This document shows, one piece after another, positions 1 to 8,160 of a DNA stretch of 64,000 nucleotides. The position numbers and the translations under genes were made by a program. The notes under the pieces were generated by a model. It searched no databases, was not told the origin of the DNA, and worked only from the letters and a program-made list of their open reading frames with translations. Source of the DNA: Falsibacillus albus (lineage in GTDB: Bacteria; Bacillota; Bacilli; Bacillales; DSM-25281); the NCBI RefSeq assembly GCF_003668575.1, contig NZ_RCVZ01000002.1:1-64000 (forward strand), given 5' to 3'. How positions within the stretch are numbered: the first letter of the stretch is position 1; each line of letters starts with the position of its first letter.

Positions 1-275
1 GACGGGCACCAGATTCCTGTTCTGATTCCCTTCATTTCGATTTCCGCTCGTGACGGGCATCTGACCTCCATGCTGATAACAAATAAAAGCTATAAACACA
101 AGAAATTACAATAGGACATCCCTTTATATGGAGCTGTACATTGTAATTATGATCTTATATGTTTAGGTACAATTGGGTATTTAAGGGATTTTACCCAAAT
201 GAAGCTTTCCTTTAAAGTGAAAAAGTAGTATACTATAATCATGCATTAATATTAACGATGAAAGGAGTTTGCAGA
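1..275. other. Window edge and ykyB upstream region
   Basis: No gene is supported here. The 8-mer GACGGGCA occurs at 1-8 and again at 52-59, each followed by similar bases, which looks like the edge of a short direct repeat continuing outside the window. A sigma-A-like -10 (TATAAT at 234-239) lies upstream of ykyB, with a weak -35 (TTTAAA at 211-216, 17-nt spacer). Confidence 0.4.
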
Positions 276-737
276 TTGAATTCTCACGAAAGAACCACCT
301 CTATAAACACTACTACCCAAAACCTCGCCCGAGCCTTATTTACAGTCAACCGGCACGCAAAGACTGCGACTAACCCTAAATTCCTTTATAATTTGAAGAG
401 ACAAGCTATCTGTAAAATGATCAAAGAAGGAAAAGCGAAAAAAATCGGCCTGCATTTTTCTGAAAATCCAAAGTTTAGCAAACAGCAATCCGACGTTTTG
501 GTTAAATGCGGCGAATATTTGTTTCATATCCCCCCTTCAAAGGATGACTTCGAAAACCTTACCCATCTTGGGCAATTGGATCACTCTACCCGCAACCCCA
601 ATTACCGCATGCCATTAAATCAAGCAAAAAAGCTGCTGCAGCAATACACAGGCTTTAAAGAAAAAACGGACAGCAAGCATAAAAAAAGCACGTATACAAA
701 GCCGGTCTTCAAGAAATTGGGCGACAGCTTTTTTTAA
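276..737 (+). CDS. ykyB: YkyB-like conserved protein
   Basis: The 153-residue basic protein matches what I recall of B. subtilis YkyB along its length, including the segments VNRHAKTA, GKAKKIGLHFS and the C-terminal KPVFKKLG. Its function is unknown; no signal peptide or membrane segment is visible. I start it at TTG 276, because AAAGGAG lies 8 nt upstream. The ATG at 258 would put that Shine-Dalgarno sequence inside the gene. In B. subtilis ykyB is the neighbour of cheV and patA, as here, and this supports the assignment. A bidirectional terminator separates it from the convergent HD-domain gene. Confidence 0.85.
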   Translation: MNSHERTTSINTTTQNLARALFTVNRHAKTATNPKFLYNLKRQAICKMIKEGKAKKIGLHFSENPKFSKQQSDVLVKCGEYLFHIPPSKDDFENLTHLGQLDHSTRNPNYRMPLNQAKKLLQQYTGFKEKTDSKHKKSTYTKPVFKKLGDSFF

Positions 738-758
738 GCTTTCTAAAATCCATATAAC

Positions 759-790
759 AAAAAGCTGTCCCTCTATTAGGACAGCTTTTT
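759..790. terminator. Bidirectional terminator, ykyB / HD hydrolase
   Basis: The stem AAAAAGCTGTCC / GGACAGCTTTTT with an 8-nt loop has A-rich and T-rich flanks, so it can terminate both convergent genes. The stop codon of the HD gene lies in the loop. Confidence 0.8.
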
Positions 791-1327
791 TAATTTAGCC
801 AATACTTTCAAAAACTCCTCTAATAAATCTGATGGCTCATCATGTTTTCTGTATTTTTCAAGCTGTTCACCGATTTGTTGATAATACCAAACTTGCTGCG
901 CCTTCCCACGTTTGAATGAAGACCACATTTCATCTCCCAATCGTTCATGATGTTTCAATAAGGATGATGCATTATCCAGCTTATCGGCAGTAATCAATGC
1001 TTTTTCTTCGAAGCTTGCGGTTTTTATGCTGTTGATGGTATGGAGCTTCCGAGCTTCCCAGTTCAGGCTTTTATCTTCTGTATTCGCCTTTACAAGCATG
1101 CTGACCTTATCTCCAAATACATTTGTAATTTCATCCATTGTGATAGGTGTATCCTCAACAACGTCATGCAAGTATCCAGCAGCAATACACTCTTTTGATA
1201 AACCCGATTCTTCCAGCAGCCTCGCCACATTTTCTGCATGAACAAAATACGGCTCATCACTTAACCTTCGCTTTTGACCTAAATGAGCCGTAAAAGCAAA
1301 GTCCCTGGCTTTTTGAATTAAATGCAA
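776..1327 (-). CDS. HD-domain phosphohydrolase, SpoT/Mesh1 hydrolase-like
   Basis: The 183-residue cytoplasmic protein has the arrangement of (p)ppGpp hydrolase domains: a histidine at about residue 30, the GYLHDVVEDT motif (H54, D55, E58, D59) and a later TADKLDN segment that corresponds to the ADRLHN motif of SpoT. There is no synthetase, TGS or ACT domain, so it resembles stand-alone small alarmone hydrolases. Substrate is inferred from the motif only; it could act on another phosphorylated nucleotide. The start is TTG at 1327, with GGGGAG 7 nt upstream; no in-frame ATG fits. The gene runs towards ykyB. Confidence 0.7.
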   Translation of the reverse strand: MHLIQKARDFAFTAHLGQKRRLSDEPYFVHAENVARLLEESGLSKECIAAGYLHDVVEDTPITMDEITNVFGDKVSMLVKANTEDKSLNWEARKLHTINSIKTASFEEKALITADKLDNASSLLKHHERLGDEMWSSFKRGKAQQVWYYQQIGEQLEKYRKHDEPSDLLEEFLKVLAKLKKLS

Positions 1328-1371
1328 TTCCCATCTCCCCCCATCAAATTTCTGAATCGATCGATATTAAT

Positions 1372-2271
1372 TTAATTAATGAATTGATCAATTTTTAAGA
1401 CAAGCTCGGCTATTTCAGGTTTACTCACCTGTCCATCCGCACCGACCATATCACCTTTATGCCTCAAGTCATCTGTGATTAATGATGAAAAGATCAGTAC
1501 AGGAATTTTCGATAACTGCGGATTGGATTTGATTTTCTTGGTTAAATGATGACCATCCATCTGCGGCATTTCTAGATCAGTGATGACCAAATTCACATTC
1601 ACTGCAGCTGAATCCCCCGCTTCTTCCAAGTAGGCGTAAGCATCCTTTCCATTTTCGAAGAATTCTACATTCACATAACCTGCTTCGGCTAATGTATCAT
1701 GAAGGAGCTTTCTGAGCAGCGGTGAATCCTCTGCCACAATGATCTTTTTACCTGAGCGCTCTCTTCGTCCCAATTTTTTAACCTTTTCAATATTGATCCC
1801 AGAGCTTGGATCGATATCCAACAAAATTTTTTCAAAGTCAATCATAAGGACCATTTCATCATCCCTCTTTATGACCCCGACAATCTGGACTGTACTCCCT
1901 TGGTACATTTCAGAAGGCTTTTCAATTTGGTCCCAGGAAATCCTATGTATTCTCGTCACATGATCAACATGGAAGACCACTTTTTGTTTATTGAATTCGG
2001 ATACAATATATTTCTCGTCTGAAGATCCACTCTTTTCATTTTCCATTTCTAATGCTTTGGCAAGGTTGACGACAGGAAGCACCTCTCCCCGCAGCTGAAT
2101 GATCCCCTCAACAATCGGATGTGAATGGGGAATTTTTGTGACCGGGACGGGTTGGATGATTTCCTTTACTTTTATTACGTTGATCCCGAATGTATTATTC
2201 AAAATTTTAAATTCAATGATTTCCAATTCATTCGTACCGGATTCCAGCAATATTCCTTTTTCATTTTTCAT
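1372..2271 (-). CDS. cheV: Chemotaxis coupling protein CheV
   Basis: This 299-residue protein joins an N-terminal CheW domain (about 10-150) to a C-terminal response-regulator receiver domain (about 170-298). The receiver shows an acidic pair near VAEDSP, the phospho-acceptor aspartate in VITDLEMPQMDG, and the conserved lysine in VSKPE. CheV couples chemoreceptors to the CheA kinase and takes part in adaptation when phosphorylated. The start is ATG 2271, with GGAGGAG 9 nt upstream; the earlier ATG at 2292 overlaps that ribosome binding site. No other chemotaxis or flagellar gene is present in the window. The neighbour order patA-cheV-ykyB is that of B. subtilis. Confidence 0.93.
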   Translation of the reverse strand: MKNEKGILLESGTNELEIIEFKILNNTFGINVIKVKEIIQPVPVTKIPHSHPIVEGIIQLRGEVLPVVNLAKALEMENEKSGSSDEKYIVSEFNKQKVVFHVDHVTRIHRISWDQIEKPSEMYQGSTVQIVGVIKRDDEMVLMIDFEKILLDIDPSSGINIEKVKKLGRRERSGKKIIVAEDSPLLRKLLHDTLAEAGYVNVEFFENGKDAYAYLEEAGDSAAVNVNLVITDLEMPQMDGHHLTKKIKSNPQLSKIPVLIFSSLITDDLRHKGDMVGADGQVSKPEIAELVLKIDQFIN

Positions 2272-2440
2272 GAAAACAAACTCCTCCTTCATGATTAATT
2301 CATTATTCTACATTTATTTACTATATCATGAAAAGAAAGGAATTTTTCATACTAAATCTCTTAAACATAGCAATTTGAACAAAAAAAGAGTACAAATTCT
2401 TTATGAATTCATACTCCATTTCCGATATGTTTCAGGTTAA

Positions 2441-2962
2441 TTATAATTTTCGCACCACATATGTTCCTGCAATCAAATCATGCAATGCCTGTTTCTTTTC
2501 TGTAAATGCTGCGATTATGTAGCCAATCATCAGGATGGAAGATAAAAAACTCATTGCAAGCAGCCTTCCGAGAGCTCGCCAAAAGGAAATCCGATTTCCG
2601 GCTACATCTGTAACTTTAAGTCCAAGCAGGAGCTTTCCAGGGGTTGCTTGGTACTTGGATGCATGAAATCCCGCAAAATAAAATATAGAACAAAGTAAAT
2701 TTAAGATCATTAAGAATGCGTATGTGGCTAACATGCCAACAACCTGCCCGTTTGTCAATTGCGGCTCTCCATAGCCCGTTTCATTAACAGCATCGAAAAA
2801 GCCTGTTGGTACAAAAAACATGATTACAATCAGCACATTGATGATGCCAAGCGGAATGCCTAAAATCAGGCTATCGATTACATAGGCTCCAAACCGGACC
2901 CAAAAACCTGCATATGCCGGCTTTTTTTCATAAGAAAACTCTTGATTTTCTGCAGCCTCCAT
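2441..2962 (-). CDS. RDD-family membrane protein
   Basis: The 173-residue protein starts with a short cytoplasmic lead, then the RDD signature region (AGFWVRFGAYVIDSLIL, with the R and D), followed by two more hydrophobic segments (about 75-105 and 140-160). The TPGKLLLGLKV segment is also typical of the family. RDD proteins are small integral membrane proteins of mostly unknown function; some have been linked to ion or solute transport. GGAGG precedes the ATG. It stands alone between cheV and corA. Confidence 0.8.
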   Translation of the reverse strand: MEAAENQEFSYEKKPAYAGFWVRFGAYVIDSLILGIPLGIINVLIVIMFFVPTGFFDAVNETGYGEPQLTNGQVVGMLATYAFLMILNLLCSIFYFAGFHASKYQATPGKLLLGLKVTDVAGNRISFWRALGRLLAMSFLSSILMIGYIIAAFTEKKQALHDLIAGTYVVRKL

Positions 2963-3043
2963 TGAAAAAAACCTCCATTTTTACCAAAATAAAGCAATAG
3001 AGAAAAATCATCTCCCACACATTATAATATAAATTGTAATAAG

Positions 3044-4039
3044 TTACTTTATTTTAATTAATCTTTTCTTTTTCTTTTTTCTCCTGCCAAACCGAAGCCA
3101 GCCTATTTTGACAAACATCATGAACATCATTGCGGCGATAAGGAACATAATCCCCAACACTACAAAATAAGAGTACTTCCATCTTAATTCAGGCATGTAT
3201 TGAAAATTCATCCCATATAGCCCCGCTATGAAAGTCAATGGCATGAATATGGTTGTAATGACAGTCAACGTCATCATGATATTATTCATTTTGTCTGAAT
3301 TGATGGAAAGATAGCTGTCTCTGACATCTGCTGAAAATTCACGATACGATTCAAGCATTTCCACAAGCTTGATCAGGTGATCATACACATCTTGAAAGTA
3401 TAGCTGTTGATCTTTCAGGAAAGACATCCGATCAGAATGAAGAATGCGGTAAAGCAGATCCCTCATGGGCAGGAGCGATCTTCGGAGCTTGGACATTTCA
3501 TGCCTGATATCAAACAATTTGTCCATCAATTCATTAATCGTTTCTTCTTCTGTATTATCCTCTATTACATTGAGCCGGTCTTCAATTTGATAGACTGGCG
3601 GAAAGAAATCATCGACAAGCTTATCGACAATGGCGTGCATGATTGAAAAAGGACTTTGGGAAGCACTGTCTTTCTTTTTCAATTGATCCCACAAATTATT
3701 GAGTTCTCTTACTGGTTTTTTATGTACTGTGACAATATATTTCTCGTTAATGAAAAGGTCCACCTCATAAGGGTCCAAACTTGAGACGTTCAGTGCGTGA
3801 AGGACAATGAAAAAATATTGATCATAAAAATCGATTTTCGGCCGCTGGCTGAAACCGTCCAGGCAGTCTTCGATAGCCAATGGGTGAAAATGAAACACCT
3901 TCGATAATTGTTTTGCTTCATTGTTGTTTGGGTTGGAAAAATCCACCCAATACCATTTTACATTTTTGTCTTTTACTGCACGGAGAGGGACGTCATACTT
4001 GATGGTACCATCCTGCAGACAGGTGCAAGTCCTGATCAT
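3044..4039 (-). CDS. corA: CorA-family magnesium/divalent cation channel
   Basis: The 331-residue protein has the CorA layout: a long charged cytoplasmic N-terminal domain (about 1-265) with predicted helices, then two C-terminal membrane helices (about 270-290 and 300-320). The first ends in the signature YGMNF (GMN motif) that forms the pore entrance, and the tail is very basic. It is expected to mediate Mg2+ (possibly Co2+/Ni2+) uptake as a pentamer. AGGAG precedes ATG 4039. It is monocistronic, with no visible M-box riboswitch upstream; the upstream region instead holds a dispersed repeat. Confidence 0.9.
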   Translation of the reverse strand: MIRTCTCLQDGTIKYDVPLRAVKDKNVKWYWVDFSNPNNNEAKQLSKVFHFHPLAIEDCLDGFSQRPKIDFYDQYFFIVLHALNVSSLDPYEVDLFINEKYIVTVHKKPVRELNNLWDQLKKKDSASQSPFSIMHAIVDKLVDDFFPPVYQIEDRLNVIEDNTEEETINELMDKLFDIRHEMSKLRRSLLPMRDLLYRILHSDRMSFLKDQQLYFQDVYDHLIKLVEMLESYREFSADVRDSYLSINSDKMNNIMMTLTVITTIFMPLTFIAGLYGMNFQYMPELRWKYSYFVVLGIMFLIAAMMFMMFVKIGWLRFGRRKKKKKRLIKIK

Positions 4040-4404
4040 GAAGCAGCTCCTTTACATTTCTTTTATTTTTGAATGTTTTATAATATTGTTTAAATTTCCA
4101 TTTTTCACTAATTATTCTTCATGTGATGTTGGTTGGAGTAGAAGGTGCGGGACTCCGTAGAGATCAGCAGGCAAGGATCCCCCAGCGGAGCAAGGAGACT
4201 CATCGCCTGCCCTTCGGAAAGCGAGCAACCTGCAGGGAAAACAAGCTTGCACAAGTTTTGACGAATAGCAACAAGCTTTAGGAAAAGATAAAGTCTATCT
4301 TTTCTTTCTTTAACCCAAATGAATCACTTTTAACCTTTTTTTGCATGAATCCTTAAATTTAATGGTAGAATGAACGTACTAATATGCAGGAAGGAAGAAT
4401 CCTC
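4040..4404. other. corA-patA divergent intergenic region
   Basis: This 365-bp gap contains the divergent promoters of corA and patA and one degenerate copy of the palindromic repeat at 4128-4290. No gene or RNA motif was recognised. Confidence 0.5.
4128..4290 (+). repeat. Dispersed palindromic repeat, copy A (degenerate)
   Basis: It begins with GTTGGTTGGAGTAGAAGG and has the family's internal CGGAAAGCGAGCA segment near 4215, then a diverged closing arm. Beyond 4243 a tail (GAATAGCAACAAGCTTTA...) matches the tail after copy E at 26045, so these two copies share a longer 3' flank. Confidence 0.7.
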
Positions 4405-5559
4405 ATGGAACACTTATTGAATCAGACTGTTAAAAACATCGAAATTTCAGGCATCAGAAAATTTTTCAATATGGTCAATGATTTCGATGATTTGGTTTCC
4501 TTAACGATCGGCCAACCAGATTTTCACACACCCCTACATATAAAAGAAGCTGGAGAATCGGCCATTCAGGAAAACTTCACTTCATACACCCATAATGCAG
4601 GGTATTTTTCTTTAAGGGAAGCTGCCTGTGATTTTGTAAAAGAAAAGTACGGACTTACATACGATCCAAATTCAGAAGTAATCGTGACCGTAGGTGCCAG
4701 TCAGGCGCTGGACATAGCCCTTAGAACAATTTTATCAAAGGGAGATGAAGTAATCATCCCCGGCCCTGTTTATCCTGGCTATGAGCCGCTTATCCGACTA
4801 AGCGGAGGGGTCCCGGTATATACTGATATTTCAAAGAATAAATTTCGAATGTCAGCAAAATTAATCAACGAGCAGATCACGGAAAAGACCAAATGCATCA
4901 TACTTCCATATCCCTCAAACCCCACGGGAGTAAGTCTTTCAAAAGAAGAACTACTGGAAATTTCCGAATTGATCAAAGGGAAAGAAATCTTTATTCTAGC
5001 AGATGAAATATACAGTGAAATAGTATATGAACAGAATCATGTCAGCATTGCCAAGTTTTTAAGGGAGCAAACCATCCTGATCAATGGTTTATCCAAGTCC
5101 CATGCAATGACCGGATGGAGGATTGGGTTGTTATTCGCCCCATCAATCATTGCAAGACATATTCTGAAGGTGCATCAATATAATGTATCCTGTGCATCTT
5201 CGATTTCTCAGAAGGCTGCCCATGAAGCATTGGCCAATGGCAAATATGATGCAGTGGCTATGACGGATGAGTATAAAGAGCGGAGGGATTACGTATACGA
5301 GCGTCTGATGAACATGGGACTCGAAACAGTCCTTCCTGAAGGAGCTTTTTATTTTTTTGTTAAAATTCCGGAAACCATTAAGGAATCTTCCTTTGATTTC
5401 GCCGTCAAACTTGCCAAAGAAGGAAAATTGGCGGTTGTGCCGGGTAGTGCGTTTTCCAAGTATGGTGAAGGGTTTTTCAGGATATCCTACGCATGTGCTA
5501 TGGAAACGTTGAAAGATGGCTTGGACAGGCTTCAAAGGTTTTTAGAATTGCATGAATAG
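4405..5559 (+). CDS. patA: PatA, N-acetyl-L,L-diaminopimelate aminotransferase
   Basis: This is a 384-residue fold-type I PLP aminotransferase. It closely follows my recall of B. subtilis PatA: MEHLLN start, IEISGIRKF, SLTIGQPDF, PYPSNPTGV and the PLP-lysine region INGLSKSHAMTGWRIG. PatA acts in the acetyl branch of lysine/diaminopimelate synthesis, making N-acetyl-diaminopimelate. I start at ATG 4405, because AAGGAA lies 8 nt upstream; ATG 4384 is an in-frame alternative overlapping the ribosome binding site. A strong terminator follows. No other dap gene is nearby, as in B. subtilis. A broader aromatic or branched-chain aminotransferase role cannot be excluded from sequence alone. Confidence 0.88.
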   Translation: MEHLLNQTVKNIEISGIRKFFNMVNDFDDLVSLTIGQPDFHTPLHIKEAGESAIQENFTSYTHNAGYFSLREAACDFVKEKYGLTYDPNSEVIVTVGASQALDIALRTILSKGDEVIIPGPVYPGYEPLIRLSGGVPVYTDISKNKFRMSAKLINEQITEKTKCIILPYPSNPTGVSLSKEELLEISELIKGKEIFILADEIYSEIVYEQNHVSIAKFLREQTILINGLSKSHAMTGWRIGLLFAPSIIARHILKVHQYNVSCASSISQKAAHEALANGKYDAVAMTDEYKERRDYVYERLMNMGLETVLPEGAFYFFVKIPETIKESSFDFAVKLAKEGKLAVVPGSAFSKYGEGFFRISYACAMETLKDGLDRLQRFLELHE

Positions 5560-5560
5560 C

Positions 5561-5601
5561 AAAAAGGCAAGGCGGAAGATTGAATTTCGCCTTGCCTTTT
5601 T
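5561..5601 (+). terminator. patA terminator
   Basis: The stem AAAAGGCAAGGCG / CGCCTTGCCTTTT is immediately downstream of the patA stop and is followed by T residues. Confidence 0.85.
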
Positions 5602-5610
5602 AGTGAAACC

Positions 5611-5787
5611 CTATTTTTGATATTCCCCGTTATTTTTAGGGGCTTTTTCTTTTTTGGCTTTATCCTTATGGATTTTATTTGCTGCGGCGCTGCCAAATTC
5701 ATGGGCAAATTCCTGGTTTAATACAGCAGAATCAAATCCTTTTTTATTTTTTTGATCTGCATCATTTTTTTTCGTACGTTTGGCCAT
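5611..5787 (-). CDS. Small basic hydrophilic protein, possibly spore-associated
   Basis: A 58-residue open frame starts at ATG 5787, directly behind AGGAGGG (spacing about 6), and ends at TAG 5611-5613. The product starts MAKRTKKND and is rich in Lys, Asn and Ala. Its centre, EFAHEFGSAAANK, recalls the EFA(S/T)E repeats of gamma-type small acid-soluble spore proteins, but no full repeat exists. It has no membrane segment or cysteine. It lies between the patA terminator and ykwC, on the strand of ykwC. The strong ribosome binding site and amino-acid bias make it a likely real gene; the spore link is inference. Confidence 0.6.
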   Translation of the reverse strand: MAKRTKKNDADQKNKKGFDSAVLNQEFAHEFGSAAANKIHKDKAKKEKAPKNNGEYQK

Positions 5788-5829
5788 ACTTTTCCCTCCT
5801 TTTTTTTAGTTTGAGGGGTTGGACCATTT

Positions 5830-6714
5830 TTATTCATTTGAAAGCCAATATTTTATCAATGCCTGTGTTCCGCTATTTTCCTCACCATCATTACTTAGTT
5901 CCTCGTACATTTGCTTGGCCATTTTCAAACCTGGAAGCTTTAAATCCATTTTTTCGGCTTCTTCCAAGGCGATGCTCATATCCTTAATAAAATGCTTAAT
6001 AAAGAATCCCGGTGAATAATCTTCTTTTAAGATTCGTGGAGCCAAATTGGATAGCGACCAGCTGCCGGCGGCTCCAAATGATATGCTTTCCAGCACAGTC
6101 CCGGCATTCAAACCTGCTTTCTCAGCATAAACCAATGCTTCACACACTCCAATCATATTGGAAGCGATGGCGATTTGATTGCACATTTTCGTATGCTGTC
6201 CGCTTCCAGCCCCACCTTGATAAACAATATTTTTCCCCATTGCACGGAATACTTCCCCCGCTGAACGGAAAGCCTCTTCATCACCGCCTGCCATGATGGT
6301 GAGCGTTCCATTTTTGGCTCCAATGTCACCACCGGATACAGGTGCATCTATTGCATGCATCCCCTTTTCCAATGCTTCCTTGTAAATTTTCTTGGCAAGA
6401 GTCGGGGTTGAAGTGGTCATATCAGCAAGTATTGTCCCAGGTTTGGCATTTGCGATAATTCCCTCAGCACCAAAATAAATGTCCTCTACATCTTTTGGAT
6501 AGCCAACCATGGTAATGACCATATCTACTTGACTGGATAGATCCTTAATCGTATCGCACCAAAACGCACCTTCCTCCACCAGAACCTTTCCTTTTGAGTG
6601 CGTGCGATTATATATGTATACAGAATAACCTTCATTTATAAGGTTTCTCACCATTCCTTGACCCATGACACCAGTTCCAATGAAGCCTATTGTTCTTAAT
6701 TCCAATGCTTTCAC
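5830..6714 (-). CDS. ykwC: YkwC-like beta-hydroxyacid dehydrogenase (3-hydroxyisobutyrate DH family)
   Basis: The 294-residue NAD(P)-dependent oxidoreductase has an N-terminal Rossmann motif GFIGTGVMGQGM (about 9-20), the substrate-binding DAPVSGGDIGAKNGTL region, and the helix with catalytic lysine in GQHTKMCNQ. The length fits the family (about 290). It belongs with 3-hydroxyisobutyrate / tartronate-semialdehyde reductases; the exact substrate is unknown. AAAGGGTG precedes ATG 6714. In B. subtilis ykwC also lies between the pts genes and patA. Upstream on the same strand is a hairpin that I assign to a candidate small RNA. Confidence 0.85.
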   Translation of the reverse strand: MKALELRTIGFIGTGVMGQGMVRNLINEGYSVYIYNRTHSKGKVLVEEGAFWCDTIKDLSSQVDMVITMVGYPKDVEDIYFGAEGIIANAKPGTILADMTTSTPTLAKKIYKEALEKGMHAIDAPVSGGDIGAKNGTLTIMAGGDEEAFRSAGEVFRAMGKNIVYQGGAGSGQHTKMCNQIAIASNMIGVCEALVYAEKAGLNAGTVLESISFGAAGSWSLSNLAPRILKEDYSPGFFIKHFIKDMSIALEEAEKMDLKLPGLKMAKQMYEELSNDGEENSGTQALIKYWLSNE

Positions 6715-6787
6715 CCTTTCAAAATGGTTGGAAAATCATCATTGTTGAAATTCACTTTATATTAATTTTATCAGGTTTCATCCTTTG

Positions 6788-6860
6788 AAAAAAAAAAAGA
6801 GCCTGTTTTCACAGGCTCAAAAAAAGGGGGGTATGTGAGAAATCTCCAACTTTATGCTTG
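6788..6860 (-). ncRNA. Candidate C-rich small RNA 1
   Basis: On the minus strand a promoter-like TTGAAC (6886-6891), a 16-nt spacer and TACTAT (6864-6869) precede about 70 nt that begins near CAAGCATAAAG. It then carries TTCTCACATACCCCCC and ends in the intrinsic terminator GAGCCTG / CAGGCTC plus a long T run. No coding frame is evident in that direction. The C-rich segment is complementary to Shine-Dalgarno sequences, as in known Firmicute antisense-type sRNAs. A related element lies next to ptsI (8021-8118). It could instead be only a terminator region. Confidence 0.45.
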
Positions 6861-6931
6861 GTTATAGTATACCCCCTGCTAACTTGTTCAAACCTTTTTT
6901 TATATTTTTTTTTGCTCTCTTAAACACCGCT

Positions 6932-7055
6932 GTTGATTTCCGTCCAAGCCTTAGCTTTCCGTGGTCTCTAGGACTCCTCTTATCACGCAGGACATGGAAT
7001 CAACGCCGCACGAAGAAGCATAATGTACGAGTCTACGACTAGCACTCCAATCAAC
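6932..7055 (-). repeat. Dispersed palindromic repeat, copy B
   Basis: Its ends on the plus strand are GTTGATTTCCGTCCAAGCC and CACTCCAATCAAC, inverted and mostly complementary. The flank ACACCGCTGTTGATTTCC is shared with copies D and F. This region (6715-7118) otherwise contains only the sRNA candidate. Confidence 0.75.
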
Positions 7056-7118
7056 ATCTGGAAAGAGATAAAATCCGCCTATTTTTTTGATCCTATCCTA
7101 GTACCGTTTCAAAGAGCC

Positions 7119-7901
7119 TTATATGGATTTCACCATACCGCCATCGACCATGAAGGTACTTCCGGTCATATATGTATTTGAACTGGATGCCAAGAATACA
7201 ATCACTTTGGCAAATTCATCAGGGGTCCCATAACGCCCCAATGGAATATTGCTTTTCATCCGTTCCTTGAACTGGTCAATATGCATCCCGATTTTTTCAG
7301 CATTCAAATCGTCCAAATGTTTGACTCGGTCAGTGTCAATCCTACCAGGTGCTACAGTATTGATTAAAATATTATACGGGGCCAATTCTTGTGCCAACGT
7401 TTTAGTCAGTCCTGCGATACCCGTTCGGAATGTATTGGACAAAATGAGACCTGGTATAGGTTCCTTGATTGAGGAGGAAGCAATATTGATGATGCTGCCA
7501 CCAGCATCTTTCATCAATGGCAGTACTTCTCGGATCATTCGAACATAGGAAAGCAGGTTCAACTCAAAGGCATACTGCCATTCATCATCGCTCAGCTCAT
7601 CAAATTTCCCTGCAGGAGGTCCACCAGAATTATTTATTAAGATATCAATTGATCCACTTTTTTTCCCTGCCCACTGGACAAGACTTTTAATTTGCTCATA
7701 TTTTGTAATGTCACAAGGAAAGTAAGCCACCCTTCCGTCTAATCCTGATAAATCGGCTGCAGCCTGTGCCAGTTTTTCTTCATTCCGGCTCGTCAATATG
7801 ACATTGGCACCTTCTCTAAGAAGTGCTTCCGCGATCGCTTTTCCCAGCCCTTGACTTGATGCAGCCACTAGCGCATTCTTCCCTTTTAGGTTGAGCTCCA
7901 T
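7119..7901 (-). CDS. SDR-fold oxidoreductase with non-canonical active site
   Basis: The 260-residue protein has the short-chain dehydrogenase fold: N-terminal nucleotide-binding turn (AASSQGLG instead of TGGxxGIG), a LINNSGGPPAG motif in place of NNAG, an INIASSS strand and a C-terminal GSTFMVDGG. Where classical SDRs have YxxxK, this protein reads SNTFRTG, so the tyrosine is replaced by serine and the lysine by arginine. A BKR-like SDR subgroup without the canonical tetrad is known; the activity is undefined. A cre-like site lies upstream (7968-7981). It is probably monocistronic. Confidence 0.75.
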   Translation of the reverse strand: MELNLKGKNALVAASSQGLGKAIAEALLREGANVILTSRNEEKLAQAAADLSGLDGRVAYFPCDITKYEQIKSLVQWAGKKSGSIDILINNSGGPPAGKFDELSDDEWQYAFELNLLSYVRMIREVLPLMKDAGGSIINIASSSIKEPIPGLILSNTFRTGIAGLTKTLAQELAPYNILINTVAPGRIDTDRVKHLDDLNAEKIGMHIDQFKERMKSNIPLGRYGTPDEFAKVIVFLASSSNTYMTGSTFMVDGGMVKSI

Positions 7902-7967
7902 TCTATCCCCCCATTTCTATCTTCATTATAACTGAAGTGAAAGGTCATGGCTGAAAATAACTCTTTA

Positions 7968-7981
7968 AAAAAGCGCTTACA
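7968..7981 (-). promoter_or_regulatory. cre-like site (CcpA)
   Basis: The minus-strand sequence TGTAAGCGCTTTTT matches TGWAANCGNTNWCA at 12 of 14 positions; the last two differ. It lies about 40 nt upstream of a TATAAT (7925-7930) for the SDR gene. Its position near ptsHI is suggestive but not proof of catabolite control. Confidence 0.4.
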
Positions 7982-8020
7982 TGTTATATAATACGTTTTG
8001 CAAACCTTTTCATTTGAAAA

Positions 8021-8118
8021 TAAAAAAAGAGTGGAGCATGAAGCTCCACCCAAAAATAGGGGGAAATGAGAATAAAAAAGCTTAAAGTCTTACCATTGTG
8101 CTTGTTTATTTCATACCC
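8021..8118 (-). ncRNA. Candidate C-rich small RNA 2 / ptsI 3' element
   Basis: Downstream of ptsI on the minus strand, a perfect TATAAT (8124-8129) precedes about 95 nt containing AACAAGCACAATGGT, then TTCTCATTTCCCCC. The segment ends in the terminator GTGGAGC / GCTCCAC with a T run. The two motifs occur in the same order in candidate 1, so the two look paralogous. No good -35 is seen (TTGTCA is present, but with a 20-nt spacer). It may be an independent RNA, a processed 3' end of ptsHI mRNA, or simply the ptsI terminator. Confidence 0.4.
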
Positions 8119-8160
8119 TCAAAATTATAACTGTACACCTGAATTTATGTGACAAATAAA

